Below, one piece after another: positions 1 through 11,789 of a stretch of DNA of 64,000 nucleotides. This DNA is from Onthophagus taurus (Eukaryota; Arthropoda; Insecta; Coleoptera; Scarabaeidae). Every line of letters begins with the position of its first letter. Within the stretch, counting starts at the first letter, position 1. The translations under genes and the position numbers were made by a program. The stretch is from positions 372,001 through 436,000 of the forward strand of contig NC_091968.1 in NCBI RefSeq assembly GCF_036711975.1, in the 5' to 3' direction. The notes under the pieces are model-generated. The model was not told the origin of the DNA, did not search any database, and worked only from the letters and a program-made list of their open reading frames with translations.

Positions 1-403
1 GCTGTACCTCATCTTGTTTGGTATATACAACAACAGTATCTAGAGATATCTGTTTTCTTGATCCTTCGAAGTGGAATGCTTGTATCTCTTCTGCATATTT
101 CATGTTGTAGCTTTCACTAAAATCCATGTGAATAACCGCCTCGGTAATTCGAAGATTCTCTTTAAGTTCTTTGAGTTATTTGTACTGATGTAAGGATCTG
201 CCTTTGTGCTTCAGAAATGGTATAATACTTTGTTTAAAATCAGCTATAATATCAGAAACCTGACATTCAACTTTCTTCTTTGATGTCTTTCTAACCTGCT
301 TTTCTTTTTGTGATGTCTTGTCAACATACGTGCATTTTTCTGCCATCCATTTGAAGTAGTAACTGCGTTCCCTAGGGTTGTATTCACGGAATGATATTTG
401 CAT
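1..403 (-). pseudogene. Transposase-like RNase H-fold protein, broken fragment
   Basis: The minus strand codes for a protein of a type common in insect and cnidarian genomes. A basic stretch is followed by an IADFKQSI..FLKHK segment, and then, after a stop, by IHMDFSESYN..EEIQAFHFEGSRKQISLDT. That pattern looks like the first catalytic-Asp strand of an RNase H-fold transposase. The stop (TAA, minus strand at 178-176) sits inside the conserved block, with coding similarity continuing in the same frame to the window edge, so this is a nonsense mutation. The left end is cut by the window. The family assignment is by pattern memory only. No host function is suggested. Confidence 0.5.
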
Positions 404-958
404 AGAAATACATTTATCGCATCTCTAGAACTGGTCATTCCTCTGTGCCTGTCATCAGTCCTCTGGATCTCAGTAATCCAGAGGAATGGTGCCAGAGGAA
501 TGACGACTTCTTCGTTTATTAGTTTTTAGTTTAGGAAATTGGATGCATCCTAACCTACAAATTGGTCCACGGAAAGGAAACTCATTATTTCGTATTTAAA
601 TGAGGGAATGGATGCAACAAAAATATAAATAAAGTAAATACACTTATCAGAGGAATGGTCAATCTGTGTGTGACATTAACAATTTGGGAACAAAATGTTA
701 AAAAGAACACGTATTGTTTTAGTTCGACAACATTTGCTTACTGACACTCTGCAAGAACTAGGTTAGGAAAAGCATATCTGGTTGCGTGCGAAGACATATC
801 TACCATCATATTATTTACGTACTTCTTGCGAGCCAGAGGAATGACCGCTAAAGGTGGTAACATAGTTTCTATCATCTTTTTGAGGGGAGTTTTAAAGTGA
901 AACATATTTTTATATTAGTTTTACTGAAAGTTCAGGTTTGCTTAATCAAAATGTAAAA
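404..958. other. Non-coding stretch with a recurring short motif
   Basis: No gene is visible. A short motif, CAGAGGAATG, recurs on the plus strand near 478, 493, 651 and 835, and once inverted near 435 (CATTCCTCTG). The copies are irregularly spaced. They could be remnants of a small inverted-repeat element or subterminal repeats of the neighbouring decayed transposon. Confidence 0.35.
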
Positions 959-2065
959 TTACAAATGAAGAATGCTAATCAACGTGGAGTATAGATCGTT
1001 CTCCGTTATAGCCCAGAAGGAGAATTCAGTTTGAAAAGCAGTAGCCTTGTTGTTATTGTAGTATTGATACACATCACAGTCGATATCGGTTTGAGGAACA
1101 GCGCCGCCGAAGTGACTCGCAGTCTCATTTGCATTGGCCAACGACTCCGGGATAATACCCTTACCTTTAGTAATATTTACGTTTTCCCTAATGCGACGCC
1201 AATACTCGGAGGAAGTGTTTGGGGAGAGCCGCGAGTCAAAGTAGGCCCTTTTTTCCCTTCTGACAGCGGCTGTAACATAGTTTCTCAAGCTTTTATAATA
1301 ATCCTTATGAGAATCCAGCCTGGTATGCTTGAATCTCTTATACGAGTTATCACGAAGTTTAATCATTTCTCTAATAGTGGTCGTCAACCAAGGAGGCCGA
1401 GGGCTAGATACTCTCACCACTCTACTAGGAATGTGTACATAAAACACTGAGAGCAGCAGCTCATTGAAAATTCTCAATTTATCGTTAACATCCTGCGTAT
1501 AAATAATATCCACCCACGGCAGCATCCCCAGGTCCCTCTCAAGAGCAACCCGATCTGCAGAGCCATAATCCCAGACAGTTTTAAAGAGTAGAGGGGGCTT
1601 GAAGTGCTCATGCAAAATGGTGCAGAAAGTGAAAAAGTGATCCGAGAATTTAAAAAATTCCCGAACACCGCACTCCCGCACCGCAATACTTTCCGTCACC
1701 AAAATAAGATCAATAGGCGTAGAACTAGAGGCAGTTACCCTAGTAGGTGAGTTTACAATCTGAAGCAAACCGTAGGCACTCATGAGGTCCTCTAAAAGCC
1801 TGGAAGACGGCGCGTCTCCATCCAAAACATTAATATTGAAATCACCTACAATCATCAAATCATCACATATTGGTAAAAACTGAGATATACACGAATCCAG
1901 AACCTCAACAAATATGTTCACGTTTGATTGGGGGGGTCTATATAAAACACCAATAATCAAGCATGTTTTTGGAAGATATCATCTCCATATCATCTCCGCG
2001 TCACGGTTTCGCTCAGCAATTAATCGAGAAAACTTAAGGCTTTTAGAGATATAACATCCCACGCC
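959..2065 (-). pseudogene. LINE (Jockey/CR1-like) endonuclease fragment
   Basis: This is the apurinic-type endonuclease region of a non-LTR retrotransposon. Visible motifs in order are GCYISKSL, an in-frame stop within a short GAGATGATAT duplication near 1990, GVLYRPP, the catalytic-type GDFNIN, DLILV and a SDHF-type end. The linker that normally precedes reverse transcriptase follows (WRRIRENVN). The copy stops where the RT domain should begin, so both RT and the N-terminus are missing. Jockey/CR1-type placement is inferred from the motif style. Confidence 0.8.
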
Positions 2066-2159
2066 ACCCACGATTTTGAATCACTTTCATTTTTTACTAT
2101 CTCTCTTTATTAATTTCATCGTTAGCTTTATAATTAGAAAATTTTATGCTTAAAAAAAA

Positions 2160-3897
2160 TTAAACACCCAACATTTTTAGTAAATCCTGTACCGAGGACA
2201 TAGTATAATACACAGTGATTTTAAGCAACAACCAATATTGGATGACGGCAACCTTAATTTTCTCGATTTTAGACGTACTTTCGTCCAATTTCTTTCCATA
2301 AACCGACCGAACACAACAACGACACATCGTTTTGAAGGTACACTTTCTTGATTTCGTTCTTAAAGTATGCTCTAAACCGTGTACTAATCCGTTAGCTTTA
2401 AATATCAAGTACATCTGTCGATTAACACTTTGCAGGATCTTGGCCATGTGAGGAAAAACTTCGGGAAGTCTCGATTGAACGCGTTCTGTTTCTTCTTTTG
2501 TTGGTTCAACACTAAATAAATTCATTAATAAGGAGAAAATTCAGTTTTAATTTATTTAATACTTTTCTAAACCGCCAATTATTGAACTCCAAGATCTTCC
2601 GGTTACCATACAAGCAAAAAGCCCATACATTCCATCTCCGTTAACCCCTAAATTTTTACTATGAATTTCCATACCAATTTTATCTTTATCCAAAATGCTT
2701 AACCATAATTTGGCGTATTCGGCCATAAAATCTTTTTTTAATGTCTAAAAACGAAGTCGATTTATTAAAAAAAAAGAGAATTATGTATTTTCAACAAACC
2801 GCGTATAATCCATGATCGAGTAAGATTAATTCGCATCCGTTTATTTTCGAGTTATTACGGATTAAAATATTACCCGGATGGGGATCGCTATGCACGAAAC
2901 CGTGAATAAAAATCATTTCAGAATATAATTGACTCAATTTATCAGAAACATCCGCAGGATCAATTCCGTGCGTTTCCATGTATTTCAAATCGTTTATGTG
3001 ACCACCCTCAACATAATCCATCGTTAATATCCTCGACGACGTTAAATTCCAGCTTAAACATAATGCGTTTTTGTACATCATTCAAATAGTTAAAATATTA
3101 ACTTACTTAACTTTCGGAATAAATAACCAAGGAGAACTTTTACACATTAACTTAAAAATCTTTTCAGAGTTCTTCCCTTCGTTAATAAAATCCAATTCCA
3201 ACGGAATATTGGTTTTCATTTCGTCAACAAACCAATGAAATTTAAAATCGGGAAATATAAAACCTACGATATTCACTAAATACTCCATACTTTTCATATC
3301 AACCATTGTATGGCCTTTAACGTACGAATGTTGCACTTTCAAAGCCACCGTACTCCCATCTTTCAACGTGGCTTTATGAACTTGAGCCAAAGAAGCTACT
3401 CCAATCGGTTGGGGATCAATAAATGTAAACACATCTTTCGGATCTTGCTTTAAATCCTCTTTAATTACTTTATAAACATCGTCCATATTCGTCGAGGGAC
3501 CATTACTGTGTAAAACTTTCATTGTTTCCACGTATTCCGTGGGAATTAGATAATCTAAAGCGGCTAAATGTTGGCCAACCTTAATGTAAACACCTTTATT
3601 CAAGCAGCACAATTTTAATAACTCTTCCGCCCCTTTCTTGTGACAAAACGAAGACCACTTTCGGTAATCATCCGTGTTACAGTCGTAGTGTTTCGCATAA
3701 AGATTTTGGTTGTAGATGTAGGTGATTTTTAATACTGTATAAGCTGCTCTTCCTAATCTTATCATTCCGTACGAATCCAATTTGTTGTTTTCGGGGAGGA
3801 AAGATACTACACTTCCGGCTAATATTCCACTTATTCCTGAATAGGTTAGGAGGGATAATACATTTTTTGAGCAACTTAATAATCGGCGGGGAAACAT
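2160..3897 (-). CDS. ADCK1: ADCK1-like UbiB-family atypical kinase
   Basis: Four exons join in frame: 3897-3107, 3052-2800, 2744-2563 and 2511-2160. The introns are 54, 55 and 51 bp and all have GT-AG ends. The product is 525 aa, close to animal ADCK1 (about 520-530). Diagnostic UbiB features are present: the KxGQ motif (KVGQ, residues 106-109), an alanine-type nucleotide loop in PIGVASLAQVHKA (164-176), VALKVQ with the ATP-site Lys near 187, HSDPHPGN with catalytic Asp320 and Asn325, and LDHG with Asp343. The C-terminus keeps the ADCK1-specific LFACM-like and RQM.LI segments. ADCK1 proteins are mitochondrial, and the N-terminus (MFPRRLLSCSKN) is basic as expected for import. The substrate of the family is not settled. 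The start is the first Met with full family coverage. No lesion is seen. Confidence 0.93.
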
Positions 3898-4626
3898 TTT
3901 TTAAAGCTATTTTGTTATAATTGAAAAATACATATGGATAAAACTACGTTTAAAACTATCAATGTTACTTTGACACTTGATGTGACATCTTTAATTTATT
4001 ATTATTGGCAATTTTTATAATATATATACAGTGCGTTTCAAAAGTAACGGATAAATTCGATAAAATTATTATAAACAATTTATGAAAAAATCGCGGAAAC
4101 GGGTCTAAAGATTTAAATTTTTTGCAATTTTTTGGTTTATATTTAAAATTTTTTCCGCCATTTTTAAACGAGTTATGACGTCATCGAAGTTTTTTTTAAA
4201 TGGAACACCCCATTTTTTATATCGGAATTTGAAAGAGAATTTTTTTCTGAATTCTGTACAATTAATATTAATATCGGTTACATAAGAAAATTTTCGAGAA
4301 AAATTAATTTAATGTTTCATTATTTCCCATTCATTTGATATAAAAAATAGTAGTAGCCGTGCGTAACCGTGGCAACCAAATGTTTTGATTTAAAATTTCC
4401 AAGTGTCAAAATTCGATTTGAAACAGTGTATTGTGCGTTAATGAGATAATTTTGAGTAGTATTGTGGAGTTTCTTGTGTTAATTGTTGTTATTCATTGTT
4501 ATTCGTTGTTATTTGTTGCTATTCATCGCTATTCGTTGTTAGTTTTTTGTTGTTATTAGATCTTATTGTTTATCTATTATTGGTTATTTTTTATTTATTG
4601 ACTGTTCGATAAGTAAGAAATTAATA

Positions 4627-4818
4627 ATGACGCTTACTGAAACTGAAAGAATCGAGATTCTTATGATGATTGGTTTCGGAAATAGAGTCCGAACGTATAA
4701 TGAAGTCCGTGCGTTGTTTAACGAAATACATCCAAACCGTACTCCAATATCACTATCGACAATAAATCGAATTGAGAGTAAATTTCGCGAACTTGGTCAT
4801 GTACGAGATAAACCAGCG
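4627..4818 (+). pseudogene. N-terminus of element A transposase
   Basis: This is the first 64 or so residues of an IS630/Tc1-type transposase: MTLTETERIEILMMIGFGN, then a helix-turn-helix region (STINRIESKFRELGHVRDKP). The reading frame runs straight into LINE coding sequence near 4819, so the long open frame here is a chance fusion of transposase and LINE. The catalytic core is missing. Confidence 0.75.
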
Positions 4819-5826
4819 CATTACATTAATGATTATAAGAACTCGAATTTCTTGCTTTTACATCACCGACTATACGGCACCGATTTTTCTTTTTTAAGCA
4901 TCTATGATAACGTTGATAATGCAGTTGCCGCGTTCTATGGCATATTGTACGAGATTCTGGCTGTTTGCATTCCGGTAAAACAAATCGGAGTTAATAAATA
5001 CCCAGTGTGGTTTAGCCGGGATATAATTAAAGATATTAGAACGAAAAACACTCTTCTTAAGCGCAAAAACGAGTCAGATCACCATTTAAATAAATATAAG
5101 GAAATTAGGGCCAGGGTCAAGCGCAATATTGGGGTAGCATACGACAATTATACACGAAGTGTGGAAAACAATATTAAAGCAGACCCAAAGGCATTCTGGA
5201 ACTATGTTTCTAACAAAAGAGATAGTTTCAATCGAAGCCAGATTCAATTTAACGGGGATATCTCATCTGCTAAAGACGTCAGCTCTGCTTTTGCCGATTA
5301 TTTTAAATCTGTGTATGGGCCTACATCCAATTATTCTCTTTCTTTCTATGACGAAATTATCAGTAATAGTGCTTTAAATTTATTTAGTCTACAACCTATT
5401 TCAATGAAGGAGATTGATGATGCTATAATTAAGCTAAAATCAAAACGTACAGAGGGGCCGGACGAAGTTCCCTCGTATATTATTAAAGGTTGCAAAGAAT
5501 CGTTTCTAACACCCTTATATATCATCTTTAACTTACCAATTTCAACAAATACATTTCCAAATCAATGGAAACTTGCAAGGGTTACGCCAATTCATAAATC
5601 AGGCCACACGGGCGATATAAAGAATTACAGACCTATTTCGGTAATTTCTTGTTTCGTAAAAGTTTTCGAGCAAATAATTTATCACAGAATATTTAATCAC
5701 GTTAAAATTGCGTTACATATTGACCAACACGGATTCATTCCTAACCGCTCTGTCGAGACCAATTTGTGTATATTTTCTGACTATGTGTCCAGAGCGTTAT
5801 ATACAAAAAGTCAAGTTGACGTTATA

Positions 5827-7274
5827 CAGGGTTCCCCATAATAGACTACCCATTTTATTTTATTAATAAATTCCCTATGAGATAACTAAATAAGTTTTTC
5901 TCTGTGGGAATATCTTCTGTAGTCTTTGGGATTTAAGTTAATTATTAATCAAGTAGTCGCCTGTCACAAATAAGCTTTAAATTATTAATTATTATTATCG
6001 AGATAATATTCGATATTATTTTTAGTTTCGTCATTTTTTTTCAGCATCTGTTTGAACTTTCATGGATTACTCAGTCCAACAACGTGTGTTTTGTGTAGAA
6101 ACTTACATTAGAAGCAATTCGATAGAAGAAGTTAGGCGTGCATTCCGGCGTCAGTTTAATAACAACAATAGGGGTCACACGCCAAATCGTAAAACTGTTA
6201 AGTTATGGGTTCGTCATTGGCGTGAGAATGGTTCTGTACAAGATTTGAAGAAGCCTGGACGTCGAAGAACAATTCGTACACCAGAAAATGTTGAACGAGT
6301 TAGAATTGCGTTTACAAGAAGTCCTAAAAGGTCTGCTAATCGACAAAGCCTTATCCTAGGAATATCAAAGGGAAGCTTAGATCGAATTATTCGAAAGGAT
6401 TAAAAATTTCATCCCTATAAGTACCAAATGGCACAGCACCTTAGCAATCAAGATAAAGAAGCAAGGTTAGCATTTTGTCAAGAATTTTTGGATTTACATC
6501 AAGGAGCAATTCACAATCTCCTAATGAGCGACGAAGCAAATTTTTATTTGAACGGCATGGTTAATAAACAGAATTTTAGATACTGGTCAAATGAAAATCC
6601 TCGTGAAATCTTTACACAGAACCTCCATAATCCAAAAGTTATTATGTGGTGTGGAGTAGGATCTTTTGGTATTATTGGTCCATATTTTTTTGAGAATGAA
6701 AATAACCGCGCTGTAACAGTAACATCCGAGCGCTACGTAAACATGCTAGAGACATTCCTCATTCCAGAATTAAATAGACGAGGATTACTAAACAATCCCT
6801 TACTATTCCAACAAGATGGGGCAACAGCTCATACCGCCAGAAACTCAATGAGGGTTCTGCGAGAAATGTTTAATGGTCGACTCATTTCTCGATTCGGAGA
6901 TTTGCCTTGGCCTTCGAGGTCCCCCGACTTAACGGCACCCGATTTTTTCCTGTGGGGATATTTAAAAGCCAAAGTGTTTGCGAGTCGTCCAGGTACAATC
7001 GAGGAACTCAAAGTCAAAATTCGTGAAGAAGTTGAAGGAATAGACGAAGGTTTGCTACGCCGTGTAATGAACCACTTTTTATCTAATATTGAAAAATGTG
7101 TTGAAGTTGGTGGAGGTCAATTAGAAGACGTGATTTTTAAAAGTTAGAATTAAATTAGCCAAATCATAAATCCCAAAAAGTTAGCTGTAATTTAGTATAA
7201 TAAAAAGTTTGTTTTGTTAACTAAAAAAATTTTAATTCAAATTTCAAAATGGGTAGCCTATTATGGGGAATCTG
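5827..7274 (+). mobile_element. Mariner-type (DD41D) element C, nearly complete
   Basis: The inverted ends begin CAGGGTTCCCCATAATAG and, at the right, CAGATTCCCCATAATAG. About 30 bp match with a few differences, and the element is flanked by TA (5825-5826, 7275-7276). It carries a single transposase reading frame on the plus strand. Its insertion into the LINE is recent relative to the LINE, because the LINE frame is preserved across the junction. Confidence 0.92.
6062..7147 (+). pseudogene. Element C transposase with one premature stop
   Basis: A 361-codon transposase is interrupted by one in-frame TAA at 6401-6403, and the rest reads without a break. The N-terminal half has a helix-turn-helix and an RRRTIRTPENV linker. 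Catalytic residues are Asp in MSDEANFYLNG, Asp in FQQDGATAHTA and Asp in TAPDFFLWG. I count 41 residues between the second and third Asp, the DD41D spacing. Only one mutation separates it from an intact gene. A clean start with ATG at 6062 is supported by the family-like MDYSVQQRVFCVETY opening. Confidence 0.88.
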
Positions 7275-8320
7275 TATATACTGATTTTGCAAAGGCGTTT
7301 GATAAGGTCGATCACGATACCCTTCTACGCAAGCTGGCGCTTTATGGTTTCTCTTATCCAACTCTTAATTTCTTTGTATCGTACTTATCCAATAGGAATT
7401 ACTATGTCACATATAAAAACACACTCTCAGATGTGTTGGGGATAGATTCAGGGGTTCCGCGGGGAAGCAATCTGGGACCTTTATTGTTTCTATTATTCAT
7501 AAATGATTTACCTTTGCTAATTAATCCATCTAGATGCTTACTCTTTGCGGACGATCTGAAAATATTCACATCTGTTCGTGATATAAGTGACTCCCAGTCC
7601 TTACAGTCTGATCTGGATAATGTATGCGATTGGTGTCGGCTGAACAAGCTTCACTTTAACGTGGCCAAATGTGAATCAATGACATATTTTTTGGGGAGGA
7701 AGCCGATAGAATTTGTGTACAGAATAGATAATATAAATTTGAAATCAGTTGTCAGAAAGAGGGACTTAGGTATTATTTTTACCAACAATTTGTGCTTTGC
7801 CGAGCACGTGAAAACCATAACTTTCGCAGCACTTCGACTCTTAGGATTTATTATAAGAAATGCTTACAGTTTTTCAAATGTGGAGACGTTAAAATTATTA
7901 TTCAATTCATTGGTGCGATCTAAATTAGAATACGCGGTAATTGTATGGGATCCTGGATCAGACCTTTATTCAAACTTAATCGAAATTATTCAAAATAAGT
8001 TTATTCGGTATACTTGTTACAAACAATTTAATGCCTTTATCGGGTTCAGATCGTACGAATTTGCGCGTACATTATTTGATATAACTAAGTTATCTATTAG
8101 AAGGAAAATCATATCGCTTTGTTTTCTATGTAAAATATTAAACAATAAAATAGATGCACCTTTAATCTTGGAAAAGATTGGTTTTTACGTGCCGGCATAT
8201 TGTGGACGATTGAAAAATCTATTTTACATTCCCCGCTTTACCACTGAACTCAGAAGAAATTCTCCTTTTATTAGAATTCTCTTGTTATATAACAAACTAT
8301 CTATGGCTTCCTTCATCCCA

Positions 8321-8497
8321 CTTTCGGGTCACTTCGAAGTGACCTTCGAAGTGACTACTTCGAACCAGTTTCTGAAGAAGGTTGCAACATGGCATCCGAA
8401 ACGTCAAACCTTTTATTAAAAGACGCACGGCAAAACCCGAAAGTTTCTAGTGTTAGTTCTAGTTTTAGTTCTAATCTTAGTTTAATATTATAGTTGT
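8321..8497 (+). repeat. Half-copy of a foldback repeat shared with 60731-60988
   Basis: The stretch CCGAAACGTCAAACCTTTTA through TTAGTTTAA matches the plus-oriented half of the repeat at 60731-60988 almost base for base. It joins the truncated LINE 3' end to the C-terminal part of the element A transposase. Short palindromes around CTTCGAAGTGA precede it. Confidence 0.7.
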
Positions 8498-8499
8498 AC

Positions 8500-8762
8500 G
8501 AGAATACCTCAACCAAAAATTTCCCTATCGGTGGATTGGCAGACGCGGACATATTGACCCTTTAGATTATTTTCTTTGGGGTTATTTAAAATCTAAAGTT
8601 TATTTTAATAAGCCTGATAACCTAGAAGATCTGAAGCAAAAAATTAGAGAAGAAATTCAATTAATCGGCCAGGATATGATTCAAAACGTTCAAGAAGCAT
8701 TTGTCTCCCGATTAAGATATTGCCTTGCCGCTAACGGGCAGCAATTTGAACATTTGAATTAA
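8500..8762 (+). pseudogene. C-terminus of element A transposase
   Basis: The frame reads EYLNQKFPYRWIGRRGHIDP, DYFLWGYLKSKVYF, and ends ..YCLAANGQQFEHLN with a TAA at 8760-8762. This is the standard end of insect Tc1/IS630 transposases, containing the third catalytic-residue region. It lies in the same orientation as the N-terminal piece at 4627, consistent with one gene split by later insertions. Confidence 0.8.
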
Positions 8763-9337
8763 TGATGATATTGTTTTCTATCGTTCGTTATTTTTGGAAA
8801 CTTAAAGTTTAAAAAAAATGTTTCATTCTTGATATCTTATTTTCTGTTTGCGTTTTTTTTAATGCGTTTGATGCAACAAGCTATTGCTACTTTTGTATCT
8901 CAAGTACAATAGTAATAATAATTAATTTACATAACTAATTCAATTCAAATTGAATTTTGACACTTGAAAATGTCAAATCAAAACAATTGGTTGCCATGGT
9001 TACGCACTGCTACTGCTATTTTCTATATCAAATGAATGAGAAATAATAAAACTTTAAAATAATTTTTCTCGAAAATTTTCTTATGTAACCGATATTAATA
9101 TTTATTGCACATAATTCAGAAAAAAATTCTCTTTCAAATTCCGATATAAAAAATGGTGTGTTCCATTAAAAAAAAACTTCGATGACGTCATAACTCGTTT
9201 AAAAATGGCGGAAAAAATTTAAAATATACACCAAAAAATTGCAAAAAATTTAAATCTTTAGACCCGTTTCAGCGATCTTTTCATAAATTGTTCGTAATGA
9301 TTTTATCGAATTTATCCATTACTTTTGAAACGCACTG

Positions 9338-9881
9338 TATATTATTATATTTTTATAAGCGCACGGGAATTGGAACATATATTACAAAAACAACTTATAA
9401 AAGTTGTAGCAAATTTTATTCTTAACAATTTTGTTTTTTTTTATTTTTGCTCTCAAATGCAAACTGAATTCATAATATTTTATATTACAAAAATAAATTT
9501 ATTATTATTATCATTCATAAGATTCTCTTATGTGCAATACGATAAGTCTTTATGATTCGTTATATTATTACAATAGTATATTAAAAAACAAGTTTCGTAA
9601 GACACGCTTGATATGCACGAATTCAACTTGAAAAACGAGTGGCGAAGCCACGAGTTTTTTAATGAATGAGTGCTTTAAGTCTTATGAAACGTGTTTTTTA
9701 TGCTATTTTTTGTAATTCGCGTTTTTATCTGTTTTTTTTAACAAAAATAAAATAAATTTTGACAATGTAGGGAAATAGGTGTGCAGCAGTTGGTAACACC
9801 GTAACACTTGAAAATAGAAATTTGAATTGACAATTAGAAACTGTCAAAATACAAAATGGAATTCACCTGAAAAAAATGTTT
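9338..9881. other. Dispersed repeat fragments, no gene
   Basis: The stretch 9408-9556 has a diverged inverted relative at 44820-44880 and 44997-45060, and a direct relative around 30267-30360 (the run ending CGATAAGTCTTTA). A short palindrome, GTGGCGAAGCCAC, lies near 9650. I see no supported coding region. Confidence 0.4.
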
Positions 9882-11789
9882 CATGGGGGTGTCCCGTTAA
9901 GCGTACGGAGCGGCTGTATCTCAACAACGGTAAGGCCTAGAGGTTTGGAAAAAAATCCTTATAAGCAAAGTGGGCAAGAGAAATAGCTGGAAATTATTTT
10001 GAAGTTCGTAATTCGACCGCTAGGGGGCGTAACTGCCATGGAGAAACATAAAATTCCCGCTATCCCAGAAAGTTAGACGATATGCTATAACGTTGACAAC
10101 ATCATTTAGTAGCTTGGATAATACCGCATCGCTTTTGTTTTGCGATATTTCTCATATCTGTCATAATAAGGGAGGGGGAGGCCAATGCGTTTTCAAATGT
10201 TTACATTTTAATATCTCCTGGACCATTCAACCGATTTTAATATTTTTGGTCTTGTTTGAAAGAGCATTTTATGCTCTTTTAAAAGATATTTTCAGTAAGA
10301 CCGCTTGGTTTGAAACAAATAAGCTAGAGGGCGTTATCTGCAGCTGTAACATATTTTTATGATTTTTGAAAAAAAGTTAAATGGAACGGTACTATATACT
10401 TCACAGACCGTTAATCATCATAAAATTTGCTAAATATTAGTGAAAACCGCATCTCGATATCTCCATCCATTCTCGAATTATAAAAGAAAATGTTAAAAAT
10501 TCGTATATCTTAATCAGATCAAGTTACCTTAGGAAACAAATAAGAGAGAACAAAAATTTTATTATCTAGAACCTTCCTTCACACTTTATCCAAGCTTAGA
10601 ACTGCTTCAAAACTACTTTTGAGGCGTGTTGAAAAGCCAACGGATCAATGAAACATCAACAATGATAATAAAACAAAATAAACCAAAACACTTAGAATAA
10701 CTTAAATTTTTGGCAAAAATAACTCACTAATGAGCGAAATGCCTTCCATAAACCTCGATGCATTTATTTAATCTAGTTTCGACGAAAAAAAAGCGCTGCT
10801 TAAGTCTCGGCCCTGGACACGTTTTTACTGGTATTTAGTGTTTTGTCATATTTTTCCTGGTTATTGGTTTTTCTTGAAAAGTCAGGTCGTTTATTCTACC
10901 CTATAGGTAAAGAGGTGAAAGCAATGTGGGTTTTGCTCGAACCAAGAATGCATATTATGCAAGTTTACATCAGCTTGTGGACAGATGCTTCATGCATCCA
11001 TAGCATTTGTGATAAAAGGTTTGGATTTGCCCAAATCATATTTAAAAGTCAATGGTAATAGTTCAATCTGTTATCATAATCGGTATCTGTTAAGGCCTGA
11101 TGTAACAACGTGGTGGAGATATTATTCTCTTGAGAACTCTTGTGGACAATTGTTTTCGGAGTTCCCAGATTATGTGGGATCACATTGCGCACCAATATGA
11201 TTTACGAATTCATAGAGATGTCTGAATGGACTACACGTTGCCAGTTTTCCGTAATCGCTAAGTCAATCTTAAAAACACTTCTAGAGAAAAATGTCTTTCT
11301 TTGTCGTAATTGCATTGCTCATTTATGCCATGCAGTTGGATCGTATTCGAAACATTGAAAATAAATCATCATACGCTCCATCATACGCTTCTGCGTTAGT
11401 AAATGACATGTTTACAGTTACCATGGTTATGTGATTTGTGCGATATCGAGATGCGGAGATATTAAAATGAAAACATATGAAAACGCATTGGCCTTCCCCT
11501 CCCCTATTATGACATATATGAGAAATATCGCAAAACAAAAGCGATGCAGTATTATCCAAGCTATTAAATGATGTTGTCAAAGTTATAGCTCATCGTCTAA
11601 GTTTCTGAGATAGCGGGAACTTTATGTTTCTCAATGGCAGTTACGGCCCCTAGCGGTCGAATTACGAACTTCAAAATAATTTCAAGCTATTTCTCTTGGT
11701 CACTTTGCTTATAAGGATTTTTTTCCCAAACCTCTAGGCCTCACCGTTCTAGAGATACAGCCGCTCCGTACGCTTAACGGGACATCCTG
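9882..11789. mobile_element. Degenerate long-armed Tc1-like element
   Basis: Inverted arms of about 330 bp run from about 9882 to 10215 and from about 11445 to 11789. The right end is CAGGATGTCCCGTTAAGCG (inverted) followed by TA. The left end is slightly eroded and has no clear TA. The arms both contain GGAGCGGCTGTATCTC-like and CGACCGCTAG-like blocks. The interior (about 10215-11445) has short open frames but none I recognise, so this is a non-autonomous or decayed copy. Confidence 0.78.

Larger units (their letters stand above)
4819..8320 (+). pseudogene. 5'-truncated LINE with reverse transcriptase, split by element C
   Basis: This is the end of the endonuclease region and most of the reverse transcriptase of a Jockey/CR1-like LINE. 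Before the split it shows ARVTPIHKSG, NYRPIS and the start of the palm. After the split it shows YTDFAKAFDKVDHD, GVPRGSNLGPLLF and the catalytic FADD (near 7544-7555), then the thumb region. Element C (5827-7274) sits inside the YTDF codons. Removing it with one TA restores the frame exactly, reading D-V-I-Y-T-D-F. The 5' end is truncated inside the endonuclease linker, as is usual for LINEs, and the 3' end is lost at the foldback repeat. Confidence 0.87.
4029..9337. mobile_element. Tc1-like element A with about 400 bp inverted arms
   Basis: The ends CAGTGCGTTTCAAAAGTAAC and its complement are flanked by TA (4027-4028, 9338-9339). The inverted arms run from 4029 to about 4440 and from about 8890 to 9337 and include the same ATGACGTCAT-containing stretch. 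A transposase begins at 4627 and ends at 8762, but its middle is replaced by a LINE (4819-8320) and a foldback repeat. The transposase is of the insect Tc1/IS630 type with an N-terminal helix-turn-helix and a C-terminal DYFLWG block. Confidence 0.88.

Noticed and set aside
1031-1450. 139-aa plus-strand open frame
   Set aside because: It lies antisense to the LINE endonuclease fragment, whose motifs explain the coding potential.
4627-5841. Apparent single 404-aa protein
   Set aside because: It is a chance in-frame join of a transposase N-terminus and LINE sequence. The product changes family near residue 65.
8378-8445. Hammerhead-ribozyme-like core (CTGAAGA .. GAAA) in the repeat shared by 8321-8497 and 60731-60988
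   Set aside because: An extra A follows the CTGAAGA core before the possible stem II, and the base expected to be U at the cleavage side of stem III is C in all three copies (GACGCAC). The resemblance is partial and the ribozyme is not supported.
10843-11358. Three overlapping plus-strand frames in the core of the 9882-11789 element
   Set aside because: No motif of any transposase or other family is visible and the frames overlap each other. Treated as non-coding.
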